Shown here: in pieces, positions 1-7,683 of the stretch | Numbering within the stretch: the stretch's first letter is position 1 | How the letters are laid out: every line of letters begins with the position of its first letter | Source of the DNA: Helicobacter aurati | GTDB taxonomy: Bacteria > Campylobacterota > Campylobacteria > Campylobacterales > Helicobacteraceae | NCBI RefSeq assembly: GCF_003364265.1 | Contig: NZ_NXLW01000001.1 | Location: forward strand, 186,001 to 250,000 | Length of the DNA: 64,000 nucleotides | Reading direction: 5' to 3' | Position numbers and translations under genes: made by a program | Notes under the pieces: model-generated | The model's input: only the letters and a program-made list of their open reading frames with translations | Database searches by the model: none | Told to the model about the DNA's origin: nothing

Positions 1-317
1 ACTTGCTGCTTGATGAGATTGGAACGTAATTTCCTCTTGCCATTCATATCAATATTCTGCGTGATACCAATGCCAATATTTTGCATTTCATTAGCACTAA
101 GATTAAAGGGTTGAGGAACTTCTGCATTGCTATATGAAAGACTAATATTGGGATTATCCCACTTTGCTTGCGATTGCGCTTGGGATTCAAGTATTTGAAT
201 TTGGTATTGAATCTGCCTTATTTTTTCATTATTTTCAAGACTTTTTTGCAACAAATCCCCAAAGGAATCACTATAAAGAGTAGAAATAAAGCAACCAAAT
301 AGGATAAAAATTCGCAT
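1..317 (-). CDS. crdB: TolC-family outer-membrane efflux protein, N-terminal part (CrdB/CzcC-like)
   Basis: Partial gene that runs off the left edge; about 105 N-terminal residues are visible. The ATG is at 317. The protein opens with a signal peptide (MRIFILFGCFISTLYS), then a coiled, Gln/Asn-rich helix (residues about 20-55), then the WDNPNISLSYSNAEVPQP segment and an NIGIGITQNIDMNGKR-like turn. This is the pattern of TolC/CzcC outer-membrane channels of metal RND pumps. It lies 20 bases downstream of a CrdA-like gene on the same strand. In Helicobacter pylori crdA is followed by crdB, czcB and czcA, so a membrane-fusion protein and an RND pump are expected beyond the edge. The family is clear; copper specificity is inferred from the neighbour. 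Confidence 0.8.
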   Translation of the reverse strand, partial: MRIFILFGCFISTLYSDSFGDLLQKSLENNEKIRQIQYQIQILESQAQSQAKWDNPNISLSYSNAEVPQPFNLSANEMQNIGIGITQNIDMNGKRKLRSNLIKQQ

Positions 318-336
318 ACAGAGAATCTTTCTGCAT

Positions 337-756
337 TCAGAAATCTATACTGCTTTTTGCTTGATATTTTTTGTTATCCACACTAAATTGAATTCTAATC
401 TGCCAAGTGCCGCCATGAGGAAAAACAACAACACCCTTGTAACTATTACCCCGCAAAGAAATGGTAGCAACCTCTGTCATTTTAGGCATACCGGGCATTT
501 CTGGCATCGTAAAACTTAGCTTAAGAGCAGAATCTGCGATAAACTTTTGCCCTTGTTTAATGGTTAATTCAAACTCATTTTTACCTGATACAAAATTCTT
601 AGGACTAGAAAGCAAAATTATAAAATCTTTATGAGGGATTTGCTTTTCAAACGCCAATGCCTTATTGCTCAACAGAAAAACCGCAATAATCGCTACAATA
701 ACACCGATAGAATGTAATTTCTTTAGAGTAGCACAGGGCAAAGAAGTTGTCATCAT
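337..756 (-). CDS. crdA: CrdA-like secreted copper-resistance protein (FixH/YtkA-like domain)
   Basis: A 139-residue exported protein. A signal peptide ends near residue 35 (ALA then FEKQ), followed by a compact beta-sandwich domain of the FixH/YtkA type. Residues about 80-95 hold the Met-rich stretch TMPEMPGMPKMTEV, a likely soft-metal (copper) site. The C-terminal GVVVFPHGGTWQIRIQF is typical of the domain. AAGGAGG precedes two consecutive ATG codons (756 and 753). It heads an operon with the TolC-type gene immediately downstream, matching H. pylori crdA-crdB, a copper-inducible resistance locus. The metal role is inferred from motif and context. Confidence 0.7.
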   Translation of the reverse strand: MMTTSLPCATLKKLHSIGVIVAIIAVFLLSNKALAFEKQIPHKDFIILLSSPKNFVSGKNEFELTIKQGQKFIADSALKLSFTMPEMPGMPKMTEVATISLRGNSYKGVVVFPHGGTWQIRIQFSVDNKKYQAKSSIDF

Positions 757-1001
757 GTAGCCTCCTTAAATACTACGGAATAACAAATATTACCGTTTAT
801 TGTTCATTATGATTAGTATAATTGTAGGAAATTTTGAATAACCATTAGCAACACTAGCCAAGAATACAATCACATTCTAAACATTCGCTCGACATGATTC
901 TATAACCAATAATCCTACACCTTACAAATAGCGACACAAATACAATCGCTGCAATACTCCAGATGAACAAGCCTAGCAGCGATAGTAAAGATTGCAAAAG
1001 A
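757..1001. promoter_or_regulatory. crdA promoter region / rimO 3' flank
   Basis: AT-rich gap between the rimO stop and the crdA start; both genes are on the minus strand. On the minus strand there are -10-like hexamers (TATACT and CATAAT) near 808-822, upstream of the crdA Shine-Dalgarno. No convincing gene was seen. A two-component (CrdRS-like) control site would be expected here from H. pylori, but I cannot define it. Confidence 0.35.
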
Positions 1002-2297
1002 TTACAAAATTTCTCCAATAAGAATATTGTCTTTGCATTCCGTAATCCTCGCACGGTAATACCCTGCACCATGAAATATCCCATCGTTAATTAATATTTC
1101 ACCATCAATTTCTTTTGCCCATCTTTTATCCCTAGCACTATAAAAATATTCACTGATTTCGCTTTTGCCTTCGATAATCACATCAATTTCCTTGCCTATC
1201 ATCTCATGCAGCAGCTTGTTTTGTTGCTTGGCTACAATTTTTTTAAGAGTGTTAATACGTTTTGTGCGAATTTTTTTTGGCAATTCCTCTAATGTGCCAG
1301 CTTTCGTGCCCTCTTCTTTGGAATATTCAAAAATATTTATCCTATCAAAACCAAAAGATTCAATAAATTCACACAACAATACAAAATCATATTCTTCTTC
1401 ATTTGGATAACCCACAATGACGCTGCTACGCACAAAGCTTTGAGGAATGCTTTTCATGTAGGCTAGCAATTTCTGCACATCTTTATGACTTCTTTGCATA
1501 TCTTGTAAAATTCTAGGACTGATATGTTGAATTGGCATATCATAATAATTTTGAAAAATATCTGACATCGCAATCGCATCAACTAGCGCAAAATCAGTTG
1601 AACTAGGATAAAGATAGAGGATTCTAGCACTCTTAATAGCCCCTTGCGCATCAATAGCCTGAATAAGCTTCAATAATCCATTCTCTTCCCCTTTGTCTCT
1701 AAGATAAGAACTAGAATCTTGAGCAATGAAACTAATATCATAATAGCCATTCTTGGCAAGTAAATCAACTTCATGTAAAATAGAATCCAATGCCCTACTT
1801 TGTAGTTTTCCTTTAAAGCTAGGAATGGAACAAAACGAACATTTTTGATTGCAACCTTCACTAATTTTCACAAAAGCATGAATATTTGAGCCTGTGATAA
1901 TACGTTTCTCTTGATTATAAAGAAAGACGTTTTCTCGAACAATGCCCTTTCTTTCTGCAATCATAGAATCTATTTTGTGATAATCACTTACTCCTGTAAG
2001 AATATCAATCTCTGGAATCATTTCTTTAATTTCTTTGGCATAGCGTGCCACTAAGCAGCCGCTAGCAACCAAAAGTGCCCCTTTTTTACGCTTATGTAAT
2101 GCTTCAAAAATATGTCCTAAACTCTCTTTTTTAGCTGCTTCAATAAAACCGCAGGTATTGATAATAATGACATCAGCTTCACCAATTTCATCAGTCAGCA
2201 TATAGTCTTGTAACCTTCCTAGCATCACTTCAGAATCTACAAGATTTTTAGAGCAACCAAGAGAAATGACATGTAGTTTTTTTTGTTCCTGCATCAT
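1002..2297 (-). CDS. rimO: Ribosomal protein S12 methylthiotransferase RimO
   Basis: A 431-residue radical-SAM methylthiotransferase that adds a methylthio group to an Asp of ribosomal protein S12. The N-terminal MTTase domain starts ISLGCSKNLVDSE and contains the other cluster cysteines (NTCGFI, SGC). The radical-SAM motif is GCNQKCSFCSIPSFKG near residues 145-160. A TRAM-like C-terminus (VIIEG, YRARITE, GEIL) follows. Length and motifs fit RimO rather than MiaB. The start is supported by AAGGATTATTA before tandem ATGs. An A8 run sits in codons 4-7. Confidence 0.93.
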   Translation of the reverse strand: MMQEQKKLHVISLGCSKNLVDSEVMLGRLQDYMLTDEIGEADVIIINTCGFIEAAKKESLGHIFEALHKRKKGALLVASGCLVARYAKEIKEMIPEIDILTGVSDYHKIDSMIAERKGIVRENVFLYNQEKRIITGSNIHAFVKISEGCNQKCSFCSIPSFKGKLQSRALDSILHEVDLLAKNGYYDISFIAQDSSSYLRDKGEENGLLKLIQAIDAQGAIKSARILYLYPSSTDFALVDAIAMSDIFQNYYDMPIQHISPRILQDMQRSHKDVQKLLAYMKSIPQSFVRSSVIVGYPNEEEYDFVLLCEFIESFGFDRINIFEYSKEEGTKAGTLEELPKKIRTKRINTLKKIVAKQQNKLLHEMIGKEIDVIIEGKSEISEYFYSARDKRWAKEIDGEILINDGIFHGAGYYRARITECKDNILIGEIL

Positions 2298-2426
2298 TAA
2301 TAATCCTTATACTTTCGCGCTAGTAACATCATACCTAAAGTTTTATATTAGAATCATTCCAAGATTTACCACTCAAAATCAGGCAAAATCATAACACAAA
2401 AGAATATGAGATAAAGGAATATTATT

Positions 2427-3269
2427 ATGCCTCCAAAGGAAATTTTGCGACTAACGTATCTACGCGCTTTGCTTTATAGACAAGAATTACTAGGCGATTG
2501 TTTTGTAGATTTCTTGCAGTCAGATTCTTCCAAGACACATTCTTCATTTGCTCCACATACAACCGCACAGCGACACAATACCACTTTAGATATGGAACAG
2601 CAACCAAAAATGCAAACATTATCTGCATTGCAAACGTTTCATGATTTAGAAAAACAAGTATCGCATTGCAAGCTTTGTAGTCTTGCAAACATGACACATG
2701 AAAAGGCGAGATTTTGTGGTGTTTTGCCAAATAAACATTTGAGTAAGACTGCTCAATCTCCTGCCAAGTTCCCAAAAATCGCATTTGTCGTAGAATCTCT
2801 ACGTTTGCAACATCTAGGAAATTCTTTGCAGTGTCTCGAACAGAGCAAATCCAATACAATGTTACAAAATATTATTAGCAAAGTCATGTGTCTCGAATTA
2901 GAATCCGTTTTTATCTTTCCTTTATTCAAATGTGCGGCAATGCAAGATAATGCAAAACTTTCATTGCGGATTCAAAAAGAGGGTTTATCGCTTGAACGTG
3001 CAATATGCAAAGATTATTTAACTTTTCAACTGCAATTTGTAGATTATGTCGTGTTTTTTGGCAAACGACTATGCCAAGATTTTTTCCAAGCAGATATTCA
3101 TGAAACAAAAGGCAAAATCCTCCAATCCCGTACCGCCACAAATCATATTGTGCAAGCCGTGTGTGTGCGCGATATAGCGGAAATGATTGCTAATCCAGCC
3201 CTGAAACGTGAAACCTTACTGAATTGTAATCTTCTAAAAGAATGCTTGCTTTCTCAAGGGCGAGATTAG
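2427..3269 (+). CDS. Divergent uracil-DNA-glycosylase-superfamily protein with four Fe-S-type cysteines
   Basis: A 280-residue protein with a good Shine-Dalgarno (AAAGGAATATTATT then ATG). After an unrecognised N-terminal 70 residues comes CKLCSLA (Cys81, Cys84), later FPLFKCAA (Cys169) and AICKDYL (Cys194). The spacing and the hydrophobic strand ending in FFGK match the 4Fe-4S scaffold of family 4/5 uracil-DNA glycosylases. The usual catalytic motifs are not visible: the GE-PG motif appears as VVES and there is no HPS-type motif near the C-terminus. The fold is likely; glycosylase activity is doubtful. It is divergent from rimO and convergent with the next gene. Confidence 0.55.
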   Translation: MPPKEILRLTYLRALLYRQELLGDCFVDFLQSDSSKTHSSFAPHTTAQRHNTTLDMEQQPKMQTLSALQTFHDLEKQVSHCKLCSLANMTHEKARFCGVLPNKHLSKTAQSPAKFPKIAFVVESLRLQHLGNSLQCLEQSKSNTMLQNIISKVMCLELESVFIFPLFKCAAMQDNAKLSLRIQKEGLSLERAICKDYLTFQLQFVDYVVFFGKRLCQDFFQADIHETKGKILQSRTATNHIVQAVCVRDIAEMIANPALKRETLLNCNLLKECLLSQGRD

Positions 3270-3318
3270 CTTGATAGAGAAGCAATACGATGAATATTGT
3301 ATTTTGATTTTAAGATTC

Positions 3319-4200
3319 TCAATAACCAAACTGAATTTGTAAATCCCTGACAAACACCATATCAAAGCCATTTTGCATAAGTACGCGATAGCCGTTTTCA
3401 CGTAAAAATTGTATGATTTTTTCTTGAGATTCTGTATAGTTATGTTCAATCGTCATGACACCAAAAGAATATTTGCTAAAGTCTATGCCGTATAAGACAT
3501 CAAGTTCACCTCCCTCAACATCCAATGAAAGAAAATCAATATGAGAAATGTCTGGATAATTTTGCATTATCTCATTAAGGGTTATACTAGAGACGCTAAT
3601 GGATTCTAACGTACCATAGCCTTGCATTCTCTTTTGATGTTCTTGCGTAAGATTAATCTCTAAAGTATCAAGAACCGAACAATCTGAATTTGACACTACA
3701 AGATTAGTCATACCAATATTTTTGGAAAATACTGCAAAGTTATAGACATCACATTGTCGATTCTGTCGTAATATCTCAAAAGTATGTGGATTAGCCTCAA
3801 CACAAAACCCTTTCCATCCAAGTCTCTCAAAAAGATAAGTGTTATTAATACTTATTCCATCGTGTGCGCCAATATCTACAAAGAATCCTTCCTTTTTATC
3901 GCGCAGAATCGAATATGCTACCGCATCTTGTCCTAATTGTCCGCTAAAAATTTGATTTTGCATTTTAGATAACCATAGCATGTTTAGTAGAGATTCTATC
4001 TTTTGAAGCTTGAATTGTATAGTGGAGAGATTTGTCGCAATGCTAGGCGTTACTCGTCTATACACAGGCAAGCCGAATACTTTGTAGATATATTCGGTTT
4101 TTCCTAAAGGCATAACATTTTTTATACGCGTAACAAAAGGGATTCCTAGCAGTTTTGTAACCCTATAAATATTATGTGTTTCTTTGGAGAGGATTTGCAT
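3319..4200 (-). CDS. FkbM-family methyltransferase
   Basis: A 293-residue protein with a C-terminal FkbM S-adenosylmethionine-dependent methyltransferase domain. Key pieces are FVDIGAHDGISINNTYLFE (SAM loop), GFCVEANPHTFEIL (acidic ribose-binding position), and SLDVEGGELDVLYGIDF (family signature). The N-terminal 110 residues are basic and unassigned. Such enzymes usually O-methylate sugars or glycan precursors. No glycosyltransferase neighbours it here, so the acceptor is unknown. The start has AAGGAATAAT before the ATG. Confidence 0.85.
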   Translation of the reverse strand: MQILSKETHNIYRVTKLLGIPFVTRIKNVMPLGKTEYIYKVFGLPVYRRVTPSIATNLSTIQFKLQKIESLLNMLWLSKMQNQIFSGQLGQDAVAYSILRDKKEGFFVDIGAHDGISINNTYLFERLGWKGFCVEANPHTFEILRQNRQCDVYNFAVFSKNIGMTNLVVSNSDCSVLDTLEINLTQEHQKRMQGYGTLESISVSSITLNEIMQNYPDISHIDFLSLDVEGGELDVLYGIDFSKYSFGVMTIEHNYTESQEKIIQFLRENGYRVLMQNGFDMVFVRDLQIQFGY

Positions 4201-4560
4201 ATTATTCCTTCAGTTCGTTGTCTGGCTAATATACAAAAAAACTTTGCAAGGGATAACGGGAAATAGAAGCTATTGTGCAAATAATTTCGGTTTCCTTTCA
4301 AAGATGAGAGAAAACCAAAGACGAAAGAAAGCAATGAATATGGCGATAGAAAGATTCTCTTTTGATATTTTAGAATCAAAATTTACAAATTAAAGTCCAC
4401 AAAAAGCTTATAAGATTGAGGAATACTCTCTAAAGCGGTAGATTCAGTATCATAATAGAATCTTATAGAAACAAAAGCAATTAATTCCACATTAATAAAC
4501 CACAATAATTTAGAGCAATCAAAAACATTCTATCAACGTTAATCCAACATAAAAGTGTCT
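4201..4560. other. Intergenic region, no gene seen
   Basis: 360 bases between the FkbM gene and the aldo/keto reductase, both on the minus strand. The reading frames that overlap the FkbM start have no plausible start signals or protein features. Sequence is AT-rich with several GATTC/GAATC words. It presumably carries the FkbM promoter and the 3' end of the reductase transcript. Confidence 0.4.
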
Positions 4561-5595
4561 TTAGTAACGTTTGACACTATAAGGGTCCCTTTCATTGACA
4601 GTGAATCTCTGATGCCAATATGGATAAGGGAGTTTTGTCTGACTTGCAATATCCAAGAGTTTGATATGATGAGAATCTAATGTTATTTCATTTGCTTGAA
4701 GATTGTCTTCTAATTGCGCAGTATTTCTTGCCCCAATAACAAGACTAGAGACACTAGGACGAGCAAGTACCCATGCAAGAGAGATTTGCGCATAAGAATA
4801 TCCTGTATCCTTATGGACTACCTCTAGCGCATCAGTGATAGTATAGAGATGTTCTCTTTCTACATCCCAAGCTCCATCGGTGCTAAGTCTCGAGTCTTTT
4901 ATATTTTCTTTTCCTCTTTGTATTTTGCCAGATAACATAGAGCCGCTTAAAGGACTCCATACTAAGCTCCCCACTCCCTCCTCGATTGCTAAGGGCATGA
5001 GTTCATTTTCAAATTCTCTTGCAGCAAGCGAATAATAGGCTTGATGTACGCTAGGGCGCAATAAATGATAGTTATCCGCTACGTTTAACATTTTCATTAA
5101 ATGCCAAGCAGAATAATTACTGACACCAAAATAACGAATCTTGCCTGCTTTTATCAAATCATTAAGGGTTTGTAAAGATTCTAAATGCGGAGTCTTAGCG
5201 TCATAGCAATGCAAATGATATAAATCAATATAATCTGTTTGCAATCGCTTTAAACTTGCCTCCACACTTTTTAGTATTTTCGCACGTGAAGTGCCTACGT
5301 CATTTGGGTCTTCGCTCATAGGCATACCCGTTTTTGTAGAGAGAAATACCTCTTCTCTTTTATAGTCTTTTAATGCTTCTCCAAGGATTTTCTCTGAATC
5401 TCCTAAAGAATAGCAATCAGCAGTATCAAAGGCATTGCAACCTTTGTCCATACACATTTTGATAAGTTCTTTGGCTTCTTTTAGCTGTGTGTTTCCCCAT
5501 TTTTTAAATAGCTCTGTGCTACCTGCAAAAGTAGCTGTTCCTAGCATCATGGCTGGAATAACTTTCCCTGTATTGCCCAAGTATCGATATTGCAT
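4561..5595 (-). CDS. Aldo/keto reductase
   Basis: A 344-residue NAD(P)H-dependent oxidoreductase of the AKR superfamily. It starts MQYRYLGNTGKVIPAMMLGTA. The catalytic tetrad is visible: Asp and Tyr in FDTADCYSLGDSE, Lys in LSTKTGM, His in LYHLHCYD. The later YFGVSNYSAW, VWSPLSGSML and VIGARNTAQLEDNL segments form the rest of the barrel and the cofactor-binding end. The closest type is the YajO/general-stress AKR group. The substrate cannot be named. Divergent from the flavodoxin-fold gene at 5709. Confidence 0.9.
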   Translation of the reverse strand: MQYRYLGNTGKVIPAMMLGTATFAGSTELFKKWGNTQLKEAKELIKMCMDKGCNAFDTADCYSLGDSEKILGEALKDYKREEVFLSTKTGMPMSEDPNDVGTSRAKILKSVEASLKRLQTDYIDLYHLHCYDAKTPHLESLQTLNDLIKAGKIRYFGVSNYSAWHLMKMLNVADNYHLLRPSVHQAYYSLAAREFENELMPLAIEEGVGSLVWSPLSGSMLSGKIQRGKENIKDSRLSTDGAWDVEREHLYTITDALEVVHKDTGYSYAQISLAWVLARPSVSSLVIGARNTAQLEDNLQANEITLDSHHIKLLDIASQTKLPYPYWHQRFTVNERDPYSVKRY

Positions 5596-5708
5596 AATGT
5601 TCCTTAAGTATCAAATATAGTCCGTTATTGTACAGGATAATTGATGAATACTTAACTTTTTCCTTTTACAATAGTTTCCATAATTTCAAATAACTATAAG
5701 GAACATTT

Positions 5709-6215
5709 ATGCAAACGCTTATTATTTTTGCACATACTTTTTGGGCAGATTCCAAAGTCAATAAAGCCTTACTTAAGGAAGTAGAAAATATCCCCACTAT
5801 CACTATTCACAATCTAACTACTACTTATCCACAAGGCAACATTGACATACAAAAAGAAATCGAATTACTACAAAAACCCGAGAAAATTATCTTTCAATTC
5901 CCTCTTTTTTGGTATAGCACGCCTAGTCTTATGAAAGAATGGGAAGACAGAGTACTTATTAGTATCCTAGATGGAAATACGCCTCGCTTACTAAAAGGTA
6001 AAAAATTCCAAGTTATCACAACGACAGGCGCAAAAGAATCAAGCTACGATGGGCATCACGGCTATACAATCAATGCGCTCTTAGCCCCAATACATAATAC
6101 TTTTAGCTACATGGGATGCGAAATTTTATTACCTTGTTGTATGTATGAAGCGAGTGTAGAGAATCTGGAAGTAGAATACTACCTCTCTTGTATCCAACGC
6201 GGGAGAACAATATGA
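5709..6215 (+). CDS. Flavodoxin-fold NAD(P)H-dependent oxidoreductase (quinone reductase type)
   Basis: A 168-residue protein of the KefF/MdaB/NQO1-like family. It begins with a beta-strand (MQTLIIFAHTF) and has the FQFPLFWYSTPSLMKEW segment typical of the flavin-contacting loop, then VITTTGAKESSYDGHHGYT. These enzymes make two-electron reductions of quinones or other electrophiles using FMN or FAD. The stop codon overlaps the next start (ATGA), so the two genes are translationally coupled. The specific substrate is unknown. Confidence 0.8.
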   Translation: MQTLIIFAHTFWADSKVNKALLKEVENIPTITIHNLTTTYPQGNIDIQKEIELLQKPEKIIFQFPLFWYSTPSLMKEWEDRVLISILDGNTPRLLKGKKFQVITTTGAKESSYDGHHGYTINALLAPIHNTFSYMGCEILLPCCMYEASVENLEVEYYLSCIQRGRTI

Positions 6216-7003
6216 GAAAAATATTCCTCCTTATGTTGTGTTTTATACATTATATGGTTGCTAATGGATTCTATCAAACGCGTGTTGGAGATGCTGAAGT
6301 TTTTATTATTTCTTTGCAGAAATCTGCCCCTCCAACGCAAAAACTTATCACTAAAGAAAAAGCAATTAAGAATAAAACTTATTTAGAAAATGAACATAAT
6401 ATTATGCTTATTAAACAAGCAAATTTCATTGCTCTTGTGGATACCGGATTCCCACACACTACTGAAATTCTACGTTCAAAACTCAAGGAACAAGCCGTAG
6501 AGTTTACCGACATAACTCATATACTTTTAACGCATGGGCATAAAGATCACCTAGGTGGAATCCTTGATAAAAACGGTAAAAGCAATTTTCCTTACGCGAC
6601 ACTTGTCATTGACAAACGTGAATATGATTTTTGGATTCACTCACAAGATATTTTCGCTAAACAAACTCTGGAATCTTTTGGGAAAAATACGCAATTTGTA
6701 GAATCTCACATGCCAATTTTTGACTCTGAACTGATAATTAAACCTCTTTCTGCCTACGGGCACACACCTGGACATACTTTATTCTCCTTTGAAGATTCTC
6801 AACGTAAAATAGTTTTTATTGGCGATCTAGTACATGTGTATGAAGCACAAATCACAAACCCACGTATTGCAATAGAATATGATATAGATAAACAAGAGGC
6901 AGTTCGCACAAGATTGCGACTTTTTAAGGAATTACAAAACGTTGAAATAGTCGGGGTACATACTCCATTTAGCAAGCCTAGACTATTACATACAAAAAAT
7001 TAA
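6212..7003 (+). CDS. Exported metallo-beta-lactamase-fold hydrolase
   Basis: The start is at ATG 6212, preceded by GGAGAACAAT; the upstream in-frame ATG at 6188 lies inside the previous gene and lacks a signal. This gives 263 residues with a signal peptide (MRKIFLLMLCFIHYMVANG). The zinc-binding motif is LLTHGHKDHLGG, with later HTPGHTLFSF and IGDLVH supplying further His/Asp ligands. This is the glyoxalase-II/lactonase-like branch of the fold. Its coupling to the oxidoreductase suggests a joint detoxification role, but this is inference. Confidence 0.85.
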   Translation: MRKIFLLMLCFIHYMVANGFYQTRVGDAEVFIISLQKSAPPTQKLITKEKAIKNKTYLENEHNIMLIKQANFIALVDTGFPHTTEILRSKLKEQAVEFTDITHILLTHGHKDHLGGILDKNGKSNFPYATLVIDKREYDFWIHSQDIFAKQTLESFGKNTQFVESHMPIFDSELIIKPLSAYGHTPGHTLFSFEDSQRKIVFIGDLVHVYEAQITNPRIAIEYDIDKQEAVRTRLRLFKELQNVEIVGVHTPFSKPRLLHTKN

Positions 7004-7044
7004 TATTTGTAGCTAAGTTTAGAATTTCTAAAGAGAAGTTTGGT

Positions 7045-7050
7045 TATAAT
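7045..7050 (+). promoter_or_regulatory. -10 hexamer upstream of rplS
   Basis: A perfect TATAAT in an AT-rich context (GGTTATAATACTAG), 45 bases upstream of the rplS ATG, with a good Shine-Dalgarno in between. Helicobacter sigma-70 promoters often lack a clear -35, and none is evident here. Confidence 0.5.
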
Positions 7051-7095
7051 ACTAGATTTAATTCATTACATTTATCTTCAGCGTAAGGAGTAAAC

Positions 7096-7470
7096 ATGAA
7101 AAACAGATATATAGAAAATTTTGAAAAATCACAGATAGAAACACAAACGGCTAATAAAACTATCCCGAACTTTAAGGCTGGCGATACATTGCGATTAGGG
7201 ATAAAAATCACAGAAGGTGATAAAAGTAGGATTCAAAATTTCGAAGGTGTTTGCATAGCTATTCGCGGCAACGGAGTAGATAGAACTTTCACCGTACGTA
7301 AAATAGGCGCAAATAATATTGGTGTAGAGAAAATATTTCCTCTTTATTGCAGCAGTCTTGAAAAGATTGAAGTCTTACGAATAGGACGAGTACGACGTGC
7401 GAAACTTTACTATTTACGACAAAGAAAGGGTAAAAACGCCAGAATCAAAGAGAAGCGTACCAATGCCTAA
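7096..7470 (+). CDS. rplS: 50S ribosomal protein L19
   Basis: A 124-residue L19. Family features are [33 protein letters not shown], then [22 protein letters not shown], and the basic tail [21 protein letters not shown]. It binds 23S rRNA at the subunit interface. It stands alone after its own promoter; the usual partner trmD is not adjacent. The Shine-Dalgarno is AAGGAG. Confidence 0.97.
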   Translation: MKNRYIENFEKSQIETQTANKTIPNFKAGDTLRLGIKITEGDKSRIQNFEGVCIAIRGNGVDRTFTVRKIGANNIGVEKIFPLYCSSLEKIEVLRIGRVRRAKLYYLRQRKGKNARIKEKRTNA

Positions 7471-7683
7471 CCGTAAAAACACAACTCTTTTTTCTAAATA
7501 CATTATATAGAATCTTATTTCTTCATAGTTTAGACCATTCAATTTCTGAATGTAAATTCCAAATACAATCCCATTCAATGACATAGCATAACCTTTCTTA
7601 ATCAAGAAGTAAGAAAGCCTATCGATAAATTGAAGTTATTTTGCTAATTTATACAACTTATTACATCAGTACAAGGAGCAAAC

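Noticed and set aside
328-343. Small hairpin TTTCTG-CATT-CAGAAA across the crdA stop codon
   Set aside because: Only six pairs, no T-run, and the two genes clearly form one transcript; no reason to call a terminator.
4146-4393. Small open frames on both strands at the FkbM start
   Set aside because: They overlap the gene, lack ribosome-binding sites, and show no protein features.
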